From Alnus glutinosa (taxonomy: Eukaryota; Streptophyta; Magnoliopsida; Fagales; Betulaceae), in contig NC_084892.1 of the NCBI RefSeq assembly GCF_958979055.1, positions 743,501 to 807,500 of the forward strand: a DNA stretch of 64,000 nucleotides. Direction: 5' to 3'. How positions within the stretch are numbered: position 1 is the first letter of the stretch; the number at the start of each line of letters is the position of its first letter. A program made the position numbers and the translations under genes. Below the pieces are notes generated by a model. It saw only the letters and a program-made list of their open reading frames with translations. It had not been told where the DNA came from and made no database searches. Below are positions 12,046-24,108 of the stretch, piece after piece.

Positions 12046-12699
12046 CCCCTATGAACACACTCGTTCTACAGGTGACTGATTATCGATAATTTATCATTTT
12101 ATCTCATTTTCGCATGCACAAAGCATACAAATGAAAACTTAAACATACAAATAATATTACATATTTAGCACTTACCAAACAAAAACATCATATATATCAC
12201 AAATTAAGCATTCGTAATGAGAACTCGAATACTAGTCTTCCACCTAACCTTAGCCTTTCTTTTCATCTATGGTATTTTCTTCTTCTTCTTAATTGTCAAT
12301 GATATTTTTCTGTTTTTTGTGTGCTTTTCTTTGAATAACTCATAATTGAATCCTAGTGCACAAGAATCCATGAATTTCCTTCCCCATCTTGACACAAACT
12401 CTATTTTGTAAAATCATTCCCCATTGGACGGATACAACCCAATTATTTCTTTGATAATAAGTGCTTTTTTTGTTTGTTGTGTGCAAACCATCCTTTTATT
12501 TTTCACGTTCGAAGTGGTGACAATGAGTTTTGTTCATGTTGCGTTCATATATGCAGGTGCTCACTCTGTTGCAATAACCGTCACAAACAATTGTGCTTAC
12601 ACTATCTGGCCAGCAGACTTAACATCAGCTCTGCCATCTCAATTATCAAACACTAGATTTGAGCTAGCGTTTAAAGCATCCACATCATTGGATATCACA

Positions 12700-15600
12700 T
12701 GTAGCATCCCAGATTTTAACACATAAAATATAATGCCTCAAATTATATTTTAAGACTTAATAATAAAGCAAAAGAATATATATGAATATTTATGAAAATA
12801 AATATTCATTGATTAATTAATATGCATTTATAGTTTCAATTTAGTAAAGTTCAAACGGATCGACCTTAAACTTTAGAATAATGAAAATAGGGTCAAACAA
12901 ACTTCGTTTTGGTCAATTCAAAAGCCAGAATGCTCATCTCGGAGTCCTCTAGCTACCCTCCAAATTTCATAATTTTTTGACTCTGTTTAGGGTACGAAAA
13001 CACCTGCAAAAATAATACCTCCAATTTGAACGAAAATTAGCATTAATAACTTATGGGCCAATTTTCGAACTCAGCCTAGCCCATTCCTATTGTTGTACTG
13101 TCCACAAACTAGGCCAGCAGCCTATATAGATCTTGATGAAAACTGAAAAAGTTACAATCCATGTGAAGCCTCAATCACGCATGGCTTCTTCTTTGTTGAT
13201 ATTTTGCACAAATATCTCATCCCTTCTTGACACCCAAGACGTGCTGCCCAAGTGATGCCCAACCCTCACAACCGAACACCTGCCCTTATCCCAGCCATGG
13301 ATGGAATCCTCCAAGATTGATCCAAGCCATCCGTTTATGAATAAATAGAGGCATAGCTCCCGTCTTCACTTTCACGCATCTCTCTCTCTGTTTTTCTGAC
13401 ATTTCTCTCTCGGTTTCTCTCCTTATTTTTCCCTGCTTTGTAGTGCAACAGCTCCCTCTGCTCTTCTCTTCTGCTCTCCTCTGGACAGCAAACTAATGCT
13501 ACTCTTGGGGAAGACAATTGGAAGAAAAGAAGAAGAAGAAACTCCCTTCCTTTCTCTCTAGTTCATATTCGGTTATCACAAAGGAACTGTAGGTTCCTCT
13601 CTCTCTCTCTCATTCTCCATCTCTCTATCTCTCAGTTCTGTCTCCCTTTCTCTCGGTTGGTGTACAACAGAGAAGCAAACAGGGAAGGATCCTCCCTCTT
13701 TCAGTAAGTCTCTTTCTCCCAAGCTCTCTCTCTTTCTCACCTCTGTCTCTCTCGGGTGCAACGGCAGTAAAGGAGAAAAGAAGGCTCGTTTAATAACCCC
13801 TTCCCTTCCCTTATGGGGATAATTTTTTTGTTGAGTGAAAGTAAAAAGTGATTGATGTGATATAAAGTAGAAATAATTTATGTGAAAAAGTGGAAAAAAA
13901 AATTTGTATTGTAGTGAGTTTTTTTATTTAAATAATAATAAAAATTGTTGATGTGATATAAAAAGTAAAAAAAGTTAAGAATGTCTTGAAGTTGAAGTTT
14001 TTTGAGAAAGATAAAAATAAGGGGAGGGGGTTATTAAACGAGGCCGCAGGACAGGAAAAGAATAAAAAGAAAAGAAAGTAAAAGACAAGATTGGAAAATG
14101 ATAGAAGAGTGGAGAATTCTCTGGAAGTTCTCCCTTTCCCTCTTTCGCTCAACAAGGTCAAAAAGTGATAAAAAGTAAAGAAAAATATAAGGCAAAAGAA
14201 CGTAGAAACCCCATCTCTCTCAGCTGACTCTTTGTACTTTGTGATATATTTGGTAAGTTATTAAAAAGCTTTATTTTAATGTTTTGTGATTTTATAAGTT
14301 TTTATTATTTTAAATTATCTAATATTTTAAGTTGTATTTTTAAACAGGGTTTTTAAAGTTGAGTAATTTAAATATAAAATACGTCGTTGTGATGTCCGAG
14401 TGAAAAATCACTATTTTATAAAAGTACCGTTACGCCGCTCAAACATTTTAAAGTAATATTAAGCATTATTAATATTAATGTTGTTATTCAGCTCAATTTT
14501 ATAAAATATAAAATTAGAATTATTTTATAACTGTGACAAATTAGTTATATTAACTGTTATATCTATTTTTAGACAAATAAAATATTATACTTATGTGATT
14601 TATATATATGACTGTTATATAAATAGCCGTTATGAATATAGATGTTTTTTAAAACGATCCTTATCTAAATAACCGTTTTTAAATGAGAAATGATATTTTG
14701 GTCATGTAATAATAAATGATGTTATAATGCCCACATGAAATATGTGGCATTATAATTAATCCATTTTATATGTAATGTTAGAGATTGTGTTAAAGTTTAA
14801 GGGTTAAAAATGAAAATAGAGTTAATATGAGTTTATTAGTGAATTGTATTAATTCACTATTATTGGTGTTAAATTATATTGTAGTTAATATTTGTGTGAA
14901 CACTTTTCTAAAGTAAAGAAATAACTATGAGTATTTCTCACTCACTGGGGATACGCAGTGGTCTTTGTTCATGTTTTGAATTCTAATTCCTTTAATTGTA
15001 TAAGTTGTTTGGTATTTTGTTTGGAACCATGCCTATTTTATTATCATGAATGATGAACATGTTGATAAACTGTCATTGCATATTTACTGTGAGAAGATAG
15101 GAACTTGTTAATAAGAAAGACCAAGGGTTAACATCCTAAGGCACTAATGGATCTAAGACTGTGGGTTAACGTCCCAAGACATCAATCAATCTTTGAAGAC
15201 CGAAGGTTAATGCCCCATGGCAAAAGACCGACGGTTGGAGTCTCTAGGCAGTGCTGATTCAGACCATAAGTTCAAATAAGACCAAAGGCAGTTAGAGTCC
15301 TCAGGCATTGATCAGTAATCACCAATAATGGTATGACCAAGGTTAGAGTCATCTGGCACTAATCAGGATTAAGACCAACAGCTTAAGTCTTGAGGCAATA
15401 AGTAATAAATAGACTGCAGGTTAAAGTCTAAAGGCAAAGACTAAGATTATGCATACACATAACTGTTATCATAATATTGTGTGGTGTACTTTTAAATGAT
15501 TCAGTATTTCATTATGTTATTGGAGACAGTTGACTCACTGTTCTGACAGTATGAGATTGTGGTTCGAGTTTTTGCAGGATGGAAGGAACGATACAACTAA

Positions 15601-15908
15601 TAGCATTAATGTTTAAGGCTAAGATTTTTAATATGTAATATTTGATATGTAGGATAAAACAATGGTTATTTATTAAGTGCTGCATATGGCACATGTGTTG
15701 TTGCTTTGAGTGTATTTATGGTATTAGAATTCATGGTTCATGTTTTAATATAATGAGGTAATTCAGTCAGCTCTGTCATGCTATGTTTCCTAGTTGTTAA
15801 AGAAAAAAATATATTCCGCTGCTAATTATTTAACTCTGATGATGTCATAATGACATGTGGAAATTGAAATTTTCACTTACATTTTTTTGTAAAAAGTGGG
15901 TCGTTACA
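12700..15908 (+). mobile_element. Solo LTR (probably Ty3/gypsy type), 3.2 kb
   Basis: It starts TGTAGCATCCCAGATTTTAA and ends GTGGGTCGTTACA, the terminal pattern of many plant gypsy LTRs (TGTAAC...GTTACA). It is flanked by tcaca (12695-12699) and tccca (15909-15913), a 5-bp target duplication with one mismatch, and interrupts TLP-C exon 2. No gag, pol or second LTR is seen, so it is a recombination-derived solo LTR. A block at about 15110-15430 has repeated gggttaacgtcc / aggcactaat phrases. A MITE (13783-14045) and CT-rich tracts (13370-13760) lie inside. Confidence 0.82.
13783..14045. mobile_element. MITE, family 1, copy within the solo LTR
   Basis: It is 263 bp with inverted ends ggctcgtttaataacccc and ggggttattaaacgaggcc. 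The core contains 'gattgatgtgatataaagta' and an AT-rich second half with 'aataataataaaaattgttg'. The same core recurs near 20.1, 20.5 and 24.4 kb. Confidence 0.7.
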
Positions 15909-16414
15909 TCCCAGCTCCATGGGGAGCTCCATGGAACAGCCGATTTTGGGCCCGAACCGGATGCTCCACTGATGACTTGCGAAAGTTCACTTGCACTGTT
16001 GCGGATTGTGGCACCGACTAGGTTGCATGCAACGGAAACGGTGGACAAGATTTCTACAATATCAGCCTTGTAGACGACCTCAACTTGCCTCTATCGATAA
16101 CTCCACAGGGCAGTTCTAGTTCATGCACTACCCCCAACTGTGCTACTGATGTGAATAGGGCTTGCCTAGCAGAGCTACAAGTGAAAGGGTTTGATGGGGG
16201 CGTGATTGGTTGCAATAGCACATGCATAGAGTTCAATCAGTCACAATATTGTTGTCTTGGCGATTATAGTACCTCAACCATATGCCCACCCACGAACTAC
16301 TCTATGTTCTTCAAGAATGAATGCCCTCAGACCTATAGTTGTGCCTGTGATGATTCTAGTAGCCTCTTTTCGTGCTCCGGCAGACTTAACTACAGTATCA
16401 CGTTCTGTCCATGA

Positions 16415-16602
16415 ATAATAGAGGAAAAAAAAAAAATACATGCACATTCCTTTCTCTACTTTAAAAAGGAAATAAATAACTTGTCCATGAACTATATATA
16501 GGATGGAACATATATATGTACCGATAATGAATAATTGAATTATGATGTATGGAAACTAAATAATGATAAACACTTGTTCTCGTCTACATCCTTGTAGACG
16601 GG

Positions 16603-16697
<95 letters not shown>

Positions 16698-17668
16698 TAT
16701 TTGTGCTTATGACGAGAAAGTTATATCTAGCTACCATAGTGTCACTGGATTAAAAGCTTGCTGCTTGCCATGAGGACTTTATTATTATATATATAGCTAT
16801 TAAGATAATGATTATTTACAGTTATTTATCTAAATTTAAAAGATTATTATTGTGCGTCACACATTACGCGCGCTTAGTGCTACCGTAAGAGAAAGTCATG
16901 GGACTCCTTAGACGGGGTTAGCCTTTGTTTTTTTTTTGAGCGCTAATATATATATATATGAACATAATATTATGATTATTATAGAAAAGTGAAAATGAGA
17001 ATGAAGTTCAATTTTGTTACAAAAATTTGATTACAGATCATCGAACAATTATTAACTTAATTACGTACCTTAGCTTGGATGCATGGACAGGTGATCGATC
17101 ACGTGCAAGTTCTAAAGTCTCTTTTGAGCCTCCTCTTCTTTCCCATGCCATCAAGGCAAAGATAGAGTCTCTGAGGCTAGATTTTTTTCTTTTTACTTGT
17201 TTCCAATATTAATTGGTGGTTTATTAGGTTGTCTTGTGCACCTAACCTAGCAACCAAAATGAATAAAAGTAACGTCCTGATAGGTCTTAAATGTTGTACA
17301 TTTAAACTTTTTAATTTGTTATTGTTAAACCTTAATTTTATTGTAATTTAACATTTTGCATTATTTTTGTGTTTTAAACATTTTCAAGATGTTAAGAAAA
17401 TGACAAGTCAGGCCATTATATTCGAGTTTAAATTGACATTAATGCAAGAGATTATCTTTTGTAGGATTTGGTGGAAAATCTGGAATTCATAAAATAATAA
17501 ATGAAGAAGAGATTATGCGGGACCTATGAAGAAAACAGAAAAGGGCTGCTGGAGAAGACTTGCGTGGACCTACAAAGAAGAACAAAAAGAAAAAGGTGCA
17601 GCAACATAAAAGAAAGAAGAAAAGAAAGTGGGACCTACAAGGAAAGAAATGACATAAGAAGATACGAG

Positions 17669-17707
<39 letters not shown>

Positions 17708-17945
17708 CCCTACAGCTTGCAAAGAAAAAAAAAGAAGACGTGCCGAACTGCCATACTTGCGGGGACCAGAAAAGAAAAGAAAAAAAAAAAAGAAAGAAGT
17801 CTGACGCATTAAATGATATATGAAGACTTTTCCTAACTGCTTTGTGTCGGTAAGAGTACTCCCACCACTCCACCAGCCTCTTAAAGTGATTTCCTTCCGC
17901 AGGAAAAATATCATTAAAAAATAATAAAAAAATAATAAAAAAAAA
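16415..17945. other. Gene-free region downstream of TLP-C
   Basis: It contains an unremarkable 3' flank, the (TA)n tract at 16604-16694, AT-rich sequence, and purine-rich sequence at 17500-17810 with an A-run of about 35 (17672-17706). Frames here are low-complexity (poly-Lys or poly-Phe). No gene is seen. Confidence 0.6.
16604..16694. repeat. (TA)n microsatellite, about 91 bp
   Basis: Uninterrupted TA dinucleotides. The overlapping (IY)n frame is an artefact. Confidence 0.95.
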
Positions 17946-18038
17946 AGAACAGTTCTGTAGTATTTAATTGATATAGAAAAATTTAAGAAAATTATTGTGA
18001 GGTATTTTTTTATAGAGAAGTAAAAAAAAAAAATTTAA

Positions 18039-19150
18039 GAGCACTAGTAGCAGTCTCACTATATTGGTTCCCTTCCCTATATTTAGGAAAAATTTCATGA
18101 AAAATACTAAAAAACCTTTCACAGAAGATGCCCTATATTTAGATAACTTCATTGGAAATCTACAGTAATTCCCAATACATTGGGAGTTACTGTAGACACC
18201 CAATCCTTATTTTAATAATAAAAAAGTATCTCCTCTCTCCTCTCTATTTCTTCTTCTTCTCTTACGTCGTCGAGTTCGACCACCCCACTCTCTCGCTTCT
18301 TCGCCACGCCGACTCTCATCCACGCCGCCGCCTCGTGCTCGCTTCTTCACCACTGCCTTCTGCTGCAAGGCCAGGGACTTGCCAATATCATCCTTCCGCC
18401 TTCCCTCTCTCTCTCTCTCTCTCAAAACCGCTTCTCAACAAGCTTAGACCCTAAAATTTATAGCATAATCAGCTAATTGACAACAAAAAAAACATACATC
18501 TCTTTACTCTGCCGCTCCTAAATTTTAAGACAACAAATCCAATCTTTCAACTCTCATCCCTCTCAGATAAAACCCTAAGTCTCCCATCCAAATGCCCAAA
18601 TTATAATTTCTTTTAGAACACAAAAGGAAAAGCCTAGAGCTAATTCCAAATAGGCCTCGACCCATTATATCTTTTTCCTTTTTTTTTTTTCTTTTCTTTT
18701 TTTCTTCAGAGTCATTGAATGTGTTGCAAAAGTAGGACAATCCAAGATTAGCTGGAGAATCATCTAAAGTGATTTCTGCCTCACCCATGGGTTTGTCGGT
18801 TCGATCTGGTTTTTGTTTTGCTTCTGCTCTATTTATGGGTTTTGGGAATTTGTTGGCATTCTTCTGCGAGTGGAATCGGATTTGTTGGTTTTCATCTAGG
18901 ATCAGCCGGAGAAGACGAGAGCAAGAGAGTCTAGAGAGAGAAGATGAGTGAGAGAAGAAAATAAATGAATAGAAAAATAAAAGTAGGAAAGATAAAAATA
19001 AAAAAATAAAATAAGAGTAAAAAATAGTATTTAATTGGTATAAAGAAAATTAAGGGAGTCTATTGTGGGGTGTTTTTTTATAGGGAAGTAAAAAGTAGTT
19101 TTGTTCCCTAAATATAAAAAAAATGGTTGGGAGACTGCTACTAGTAGTAT
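18039..19150. mobile_element. TIR element, about 1.1 kb
   Basis: It starts gagcactagtagcagtctca and ends gggagactgctactagtagt, which are inverted to each other. The interior is AT-rich with a pyrimidine-rich stretch at 18230-18430 and short proline/serine-coding frames that look non-coding. A related end (tatttttttatagagaagta, near 18003) directly precedes it, so these elements are clustered. No transposase is seen. Confidence 0.55.
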
Positions 19151-19830
19151 TAGTAGCAGATGCCCTATAAGTGGTTCTATTCCTTAAAATAGGAAAAATT
19201 TGAAAAAAAGTTGCAAAATACATGCCACAGCAGCTTCCTCATTTTTCATGGACTTGCTTGGGAAGCACTATAGCTTCCCAATACATTACTTTAATGAAAA
19301 AAAAAAAAAAAAAAAACCCCATCTCTCTCCTTCCTCTCTCATTAAAACACACACACACACACACACACTCTCTCTCTCTCTCTCTCGCACGTCCGTCCTC
19401 TATTTCTTCATCTTTGTTCAAGCACCTAGCCTCTGTTCTTTATTTCTTCATTTTGGTCAAGCACCCAGCCCTCTAGTATTGATGTTTCGCAATGAGTCTT
19501 CAACTGGTGATGGTGTTTTCTTGTGAGTTTGGATCGGTGTCGAAAATTGAGTCCTCCGACAGCCCACCGACGACCCACAAAATCACGTCTTCTGGTCATC
19601 GTCGGCAACAACCCATCAGAGGATTGGGTCTCCTCTATTTCGTTGTCACTAAACCGCTGGATTTCGCTGGAAATTGGCACCTCTGGCTCTGTCCACGACG
19701 GCTCAGAAACACCCATCGGAGATTGGGCGTGGGTTTCATGAAATCGCTCGATTTCTCTCCTGGGTCGATGGGTTTGGGTATATTGGTCTCGTTAATCAAG
19801 AAGAAGTGAAGAAAAAGCAATAAAAAAATA

Positions 19831-19893
<63 letters not shown>

Positions 19894-20016
19894 AATCTAT
19901 AGGGAAAGATAAAGGGAAGTTGTGAAGTGTTTTTGTATAGGAAAAAAAAAAGTGGTTTGATTTCTTAAATTTTTACTAAATTAGGGAAAATGGTTGGGAA
20001 TCTACTGTTAGTGCTC
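19151..20016. mobile_element. Second TIR element, adjacent and related
   Basis: It starts tagtagcagatgccctataa and ends ggttgggaatctactgttag with tgctc, an imperfect inverted match. It is next to the previous element, with similar subterminal sequence (gggaagttgtgaagtgtttt near 19914 against gtctattgtggggtgttttt near 19056). The interior has CT repeats (19372-19386) and a (TA)n tract (19836-19891). The 19492-19809 frame covers much of it but has no recognisable domain. Confidence 0.5.
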
Positions 20017-20029
20017 TAAGGGAAGGAGA

Positions 20030-20255
20030 ATTGGTAGTGAGAGTTGAAATTGATAGATGCGATATAAAGTAAAAAGAATTTGTATAGAAAAGTAAAAAAG
20101 TTTATGTTGTAATGAATTTTTTTATTTAAATAATAATAAAAAATTATTGATGTGATATAAAGTTAGAATGTTTTGAAGTTGATTATTTTTTTGGAAAAAA
20201 AAAAGTGAAAAGGGGGAAGAAAAATTTCTTTACCCTTACCAAACAAGGCCAACAA
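20030..20255. mobile_element. MITE, family 1, copy 2
   Basis: The core gatagatgcgatataaagta and ttattgatgtgatataaagt matches the 13.8-kb element. It ends ccttaccaaacaaggccaac. The left boundary is approximate. Confidence 0.5.
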
Positions 20256-20419
20256 TCTGCGGAAGATAAGAAAGGGGAGAAGAAAAAAAAGGGCACAGCG
20301 CAGCACTGCAATCAAGAAAAGAATAAAAGAAAGAGAAGAAATGGTAGCAGTACAACACTGCACCAGAAAAAGAAAAAAAAAAGGGAAAAAAAAAGAAAGG
20401 AAAAAAAGAAAGTAAATGG

Positions 20420-20665
20420 GTGTAATTGTGAAATATTTATCTGAATGATAGTAAAAGGTAATTGATGTGATATAAAGTATAAAAAATTTGAACTACAAAA
20501 AAGTAAAAGAAATTTGTTTTGCAGTAGATTTTTTTTATTTGAATAATAATAAAAATAATTATTGATATGATATAAAAAGTTAAATAAAAATATTTTTTAT
20601 TTAATTTTTTTGAAAAAAAGTGAAAAAAAAAAATAGAGATAAAGTGAAAATTATTTGCCAAAGAA
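20420..20665. mobile_element. MITE, family 1, copy 3
   Basis: The core taattgatgtgatataaagt and ttattgatatgatataaaaa are as in the other copies. The right end is attatttgccaaagaaccct. Limits are approximate. Confidence 0.5.
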
Positions 20666-21917
20666 CCCTAGAGTTCGTTTCTTCTTAAAAAGACGGGTGA
20701 AATTTTTTCCCTCTTATTTAAGGAGTTGAGGACGCACGAACAGAGACATATATTTTAGCTTCAGATTTTTTTTAGTTTTTTTTAGCCACACTTTTTTTTT
20801 TCTCTCGCGACTGGACGCACGGAGGGACGTTTTCAGTTTTCAATTTCTCCGGAATCTCTTGCACAGTGACGACGAGCAGCAGAGGAAGGGGCTTTCGAGC
20901 TGGGAGTTTGTCCCTAATTTTAAGTTTTCTCTTCTTCATGTATTTTTATTTATATTCTGTCATATATTTTAATATTATGAGAGGTTAAATTTTTAATTAA
21001 GATTGACGATGAAACCTCATGAATGAATCTCAGCAGTTATTTTATAGATTTGATTTTGCCCAAAATGATGTTTAATTGAATGATTAAAATTGTTTTTGCT
21101 TCATAACAATTAATAGATCGATGATGAATTCTGGATATGAGTTTAATCAGGTTTTTCTCATGATTTAGGATTATTTTTGTTAATTGACTGCTTGGTTTAT
21201 ACTGTAATTTTAGAATTGGATATCTGTTGTAATTTGTTTTTTATGGATACAATATATGATTTGATTTTAATTTCTTTTAAAAATGAAGAAGAACATGCTT
21301 TAAATTTTTGTTAAGGATTTTAACGAAGATATTTTTCATGGTAACAAGATTGATTTCTAGATTATCATGTAGAGGATGGGTAAAATCAATGATCAAGAAT
21401 ATATGTTGTCATGAATTAATGAGGTGGATTTCACAACCTTAGTTCTTTTTATTTTGAAAGTTTACTACTTTTATTATTTATTTTGTTTTGATTAATTGCA
21501 TGTTTGAATTTATTTTTATTTCTGAACAACCATATTTTTCTTGAACTAGATTATGATTTATTTAGTTTAGATTTGATTAGTTCCCCTACGAATATACAAG
21601 TTCTTGCATGTGGGTTCGACCTCACGCTTGCTAAACTATACTTCGATACAATTCATGCGCTTGCGAGTATATTAAAATTTCACAAGATGTCACACTTACA
21701 ATTTATTGAAATGTGTCACCACCCTATCTGATATATATTTAGAGCCACATGATCATCCACTAAAAAAATTTGAACCCCCCTAATCAGATGTCAACATGTA
21801 TCAACAAATTGTAAAATAATGACATGTCTAACATTTTTCAAATGAATAAATTAGAGACAAGTTGTATTTTACCACTCATAAATTATATGAACTTTGACCG
21901 ATTGAAGTCGAGAAGTG
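20666..21917. other. Unassigned, possibly an LTR-retrotransposon fragment
   Basis: AT-rich with no credible gene. The stretch near 21590-21680 (gggttcgacctcacgcttgc then attcatgcgcttgcgagtat) resembles leader sequence of some plant LTR retrotransposons, but I could not find ends or coding parts. The 75-aa frame at 21504 has no recognisable domain. Confidence 0.3.
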
Positions 21918-22571
21918 CCCCTTCACCATTAGCGTGGATTATTTTGGTCTATTTGATATTTGATACCTAACTAATCTCCCTTGGGCCCCAGCCTTCATCT
22001 TAAAAGGACAGAATTTTTTTGCAAATCGATTAAGAAAGTTCATACAACCTATATATAAAAGTGATATGTATCCTTTAAACATGTGAGAATTACATATTTT
22101 TTTTATTAATGTTATTAAAAAAACATGTGAGAAGTATATATTATTAAAACAACATGTTTTTTTTTACATGATAATGGACAAATGTCAATCTTATATGTAG
22201 GTTGTATAAAATTTTCTACAAATCAATTTGTAGAAAATTTTTGTTCATCTTAAAATGCGATAGTCTAGTATTGCTTCTTTGTATTGAAATTGCCTTTCCA
22301 CATTATTTAGTCATGCCCTTTACACATCATAAATTAATTAGATACTAATGACAACACGTACACCACTAATTAATTAATTAGGTTTTGAGTTCCAACTATA
22401 TATGAAATATTAAGATCTTTTCCAATTCACTTCTGATAATGTATTTTATGATTTAGATTTTATTTTGTTGCATGCATCTAATGGTAGTGTACATGATGAC
22501 AGTAATTTAAAAATTACAATGTATTCACCATATGAGAACAAATATATTATTAAATTTGTAAAATCCTCCAA

Positions 22572-22655
<84 letters not shown>

Positions 22656-23737
22656 TTATTCGACCTACACTGTTCTCATAATTAGATGGGCAACCCACAT
22701 CCAAGGTCATTACCATGTGTTAAATGTTCCAATGAGTTGAAATTGCAAGTTTTTAAGTGTAACTAAGAAAAAGTTATGTTCTAAACTTGTGATTAAGAGT
22801 GGACGAAATATCTAGTTGCATGTTACCCCACTAACCACCCACTGAACTGCCTTCGATCGCCTACCATCTCCTAAAATAATTGAAATTCGGAATGAAATAT
22901 TTATATCGAACTCAGGTCGGTTAGGTAATCAGTATTATAAAAAAAAAAAAAAAAATGCCGATTAACCAACCAACTTACCGAATTAACCGTTTTAATCGAA
23001 AATTTTAAAATGATTTTTTAACACAAATTACATAATGACACAAATGATGCCCATTAAACATGTCAAATTAAAACTTTAGCCCAAAAAACCATTTTGGTTT
23101 GGCCCAAAAACAACCCATTTTTTGGCCCATCAAAATAGTCTTGGCCCAATTTAAAAAGCCCACTAAAAATTGGTTAACCGACTAAACCGACCAATTATAT
23201 ACCAACTTACCAAATTAACCGTTTTAATCAAAAAATTTGAAAGTGATGCTTATTGAAAAAAGAAAAAAAGAAAAAGATGAATTAACTGATTTAACTTACT
23301 ATTTTGATTTGAAATTCGAAAATACTCCTATTGATATCAACTTAACCGATACCCACCCTTAGTTGTAAGGTCACATATACCCAAGGAAATGACGAAAGAA
23401 TAGAAGAAGTTATACTGGATGAGAGGGCATAATTAATAATTATGGTATATGTTCATGTTAAAAATTGAAATCCGAGGCATGAAGTGCGTAGTAGGTAATT
23501 AATAATAGATCGAGGCTAGGCTAGCTACGTAGTACGTGGGTAATAATAATATATAGATCGTTCCCTGGAATTGTTCATTGAATATTCTACTTGTTATTAT
23601 AATATGTATGTATTGACCAAATAATGATCTACAAATTGCAATATATCCCTACCTACCCAGTGAAAACCCTCTGTATTTTAGATTAACATTCGCACGACGG
23701 CGTATGATGTATTCGTTTTGTCCTTTCATGTATAAGA

Positions 23738-23794
<57 letters not shown>

Positions 23795-24007
23795 CGAATT
23801 TTATGTGTTTTGGTATAGAGTTAATGGATATCAATATAATGTCAAAAAATCATTACTCTTAGTCCGTATATTGCAGGTCACGACGGTCCCGCCCCCATTA
23901 ATACCAAACGGAGAGTAGAAAGACAGCTAACCAGCTAGCGCTGTTCAAGTCAAGGAGGAACCTTCCTGCATCGTTCGCGAGCCTCGACTTTCGCTTTTAA
24001 GGCTCTC
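21918..24007 (-). other. A-B spacer in inverted orientation (5' side of gene D)
   Basis: This is the reverse complement of about 4700-6800. Shared phrases include ttattttggtctatttgata (21947), the 22330-22480 block and the 22970-23250 block. A (TA)n tract lies at 22574-22653 and another at about 23740-23790. No gene is seen. The type-B gene expected to the left of it is missing. Confidence 0.75.
22574..22653. repeat. (TA)n microsatellite, about 80 bp
   Basis: Uninterrupted TA. It sits where unit 1 has only aatataatatatatattt (near 6438). Confidence 0.9.
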
Positions 24008-24015
24008 TATATATA
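23947..24015 (+). promoter_or_regulatory. Gene D core promoter
   Basis: A TATA box, CTATATATAC, at about 24007-24016 lies about 95 nt before the start codon. The inverted W-box-type motif AAGTCAA (23947-23953) lies in the same context (gttcaagtcaaggaggaacc) as in A1 and A5. Homology to the other promoters stops just upstream, near 23890. Confidence 0.5.
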
Positions 24016-24108
24016 CAACTCCAAGTTCATAAGATAAGCACCACCATACCCAGCTCATTCATCAACATCGATCGATCATCTAGCTAGTCTATCTACTATA
24101 TACGTACA

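Larger units (their letters stand above)
9357..12180 (-). mobile_element. CACTA-type transposon remnant (left end plus part of its gene)
   Basis: The spacer sequence breaks at ataaattggt and continues cactacaaaaaattc, a typical CACTA terminus. The first 90 bases and those after 10500 carry short GTCCA/TGGAC-rich subterminal motifs (aaactgtcca, tggacggttt). A transposase-associated frame lies at 11719-12045. A matching right end (tttttgtagtg) was not found before TLP-C, so the right side is probably lost. The right limit is approximate. Between 10560 and 11700 only AT-rich sequence is seen. Confidence 0.6.
12217..16414 (+). pseudogene. Thaumatin-like protein copy C, split by a solo LTR
   Basis: The pieces are exon 1 at 12217-12271, exon 2a at 12557-12699 and exon 2b at 15914-16414. 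Exon 1 encodes MRTRILVFHLTLAFLFIYG; the donor is G|GTATTT and the acceptor ATGCAG|G, phase 1 as in the A genes. Exon 2a gives AHSVAITVTNNCAYTIWP and on. Removing the LTR and one copy of the target duplication restores frame (DIT then APWG). Other lesions are an in-frame TAG at 16019-16021, where the A genes have CAG (Gln100), and a deletion after ACNG that removes the segment with the cleft Glu (IPPASLVEI in A). The rest, DFYNISLVDDLNLP through YSITFCP, is recognisable. About 285 bp of intron remain. The promoter region abuts the CACTA remnant. Confidence 0.9.

Noticed and set aside
12424-12726. A 100-aa frame starting MDGYNPIISLII, ahead of TLP-C exon 2
   Set aside because: The first part is intron read-through. 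A better exon 1 with a phase-1 donor is at 12217-12271.
16540-16737. An (IY)n-encoding frame; similar ones at 22465-22740, 40606-40791 and 46585-46911
   Set aside because: Translations of (TA)n microsatellites.
17501-17914. Lys-rich and Phe-rich frames on opposite strands
   Set aside because: They come from A/T homopolymer and AAG-rich DNA. There is no conserved feature.
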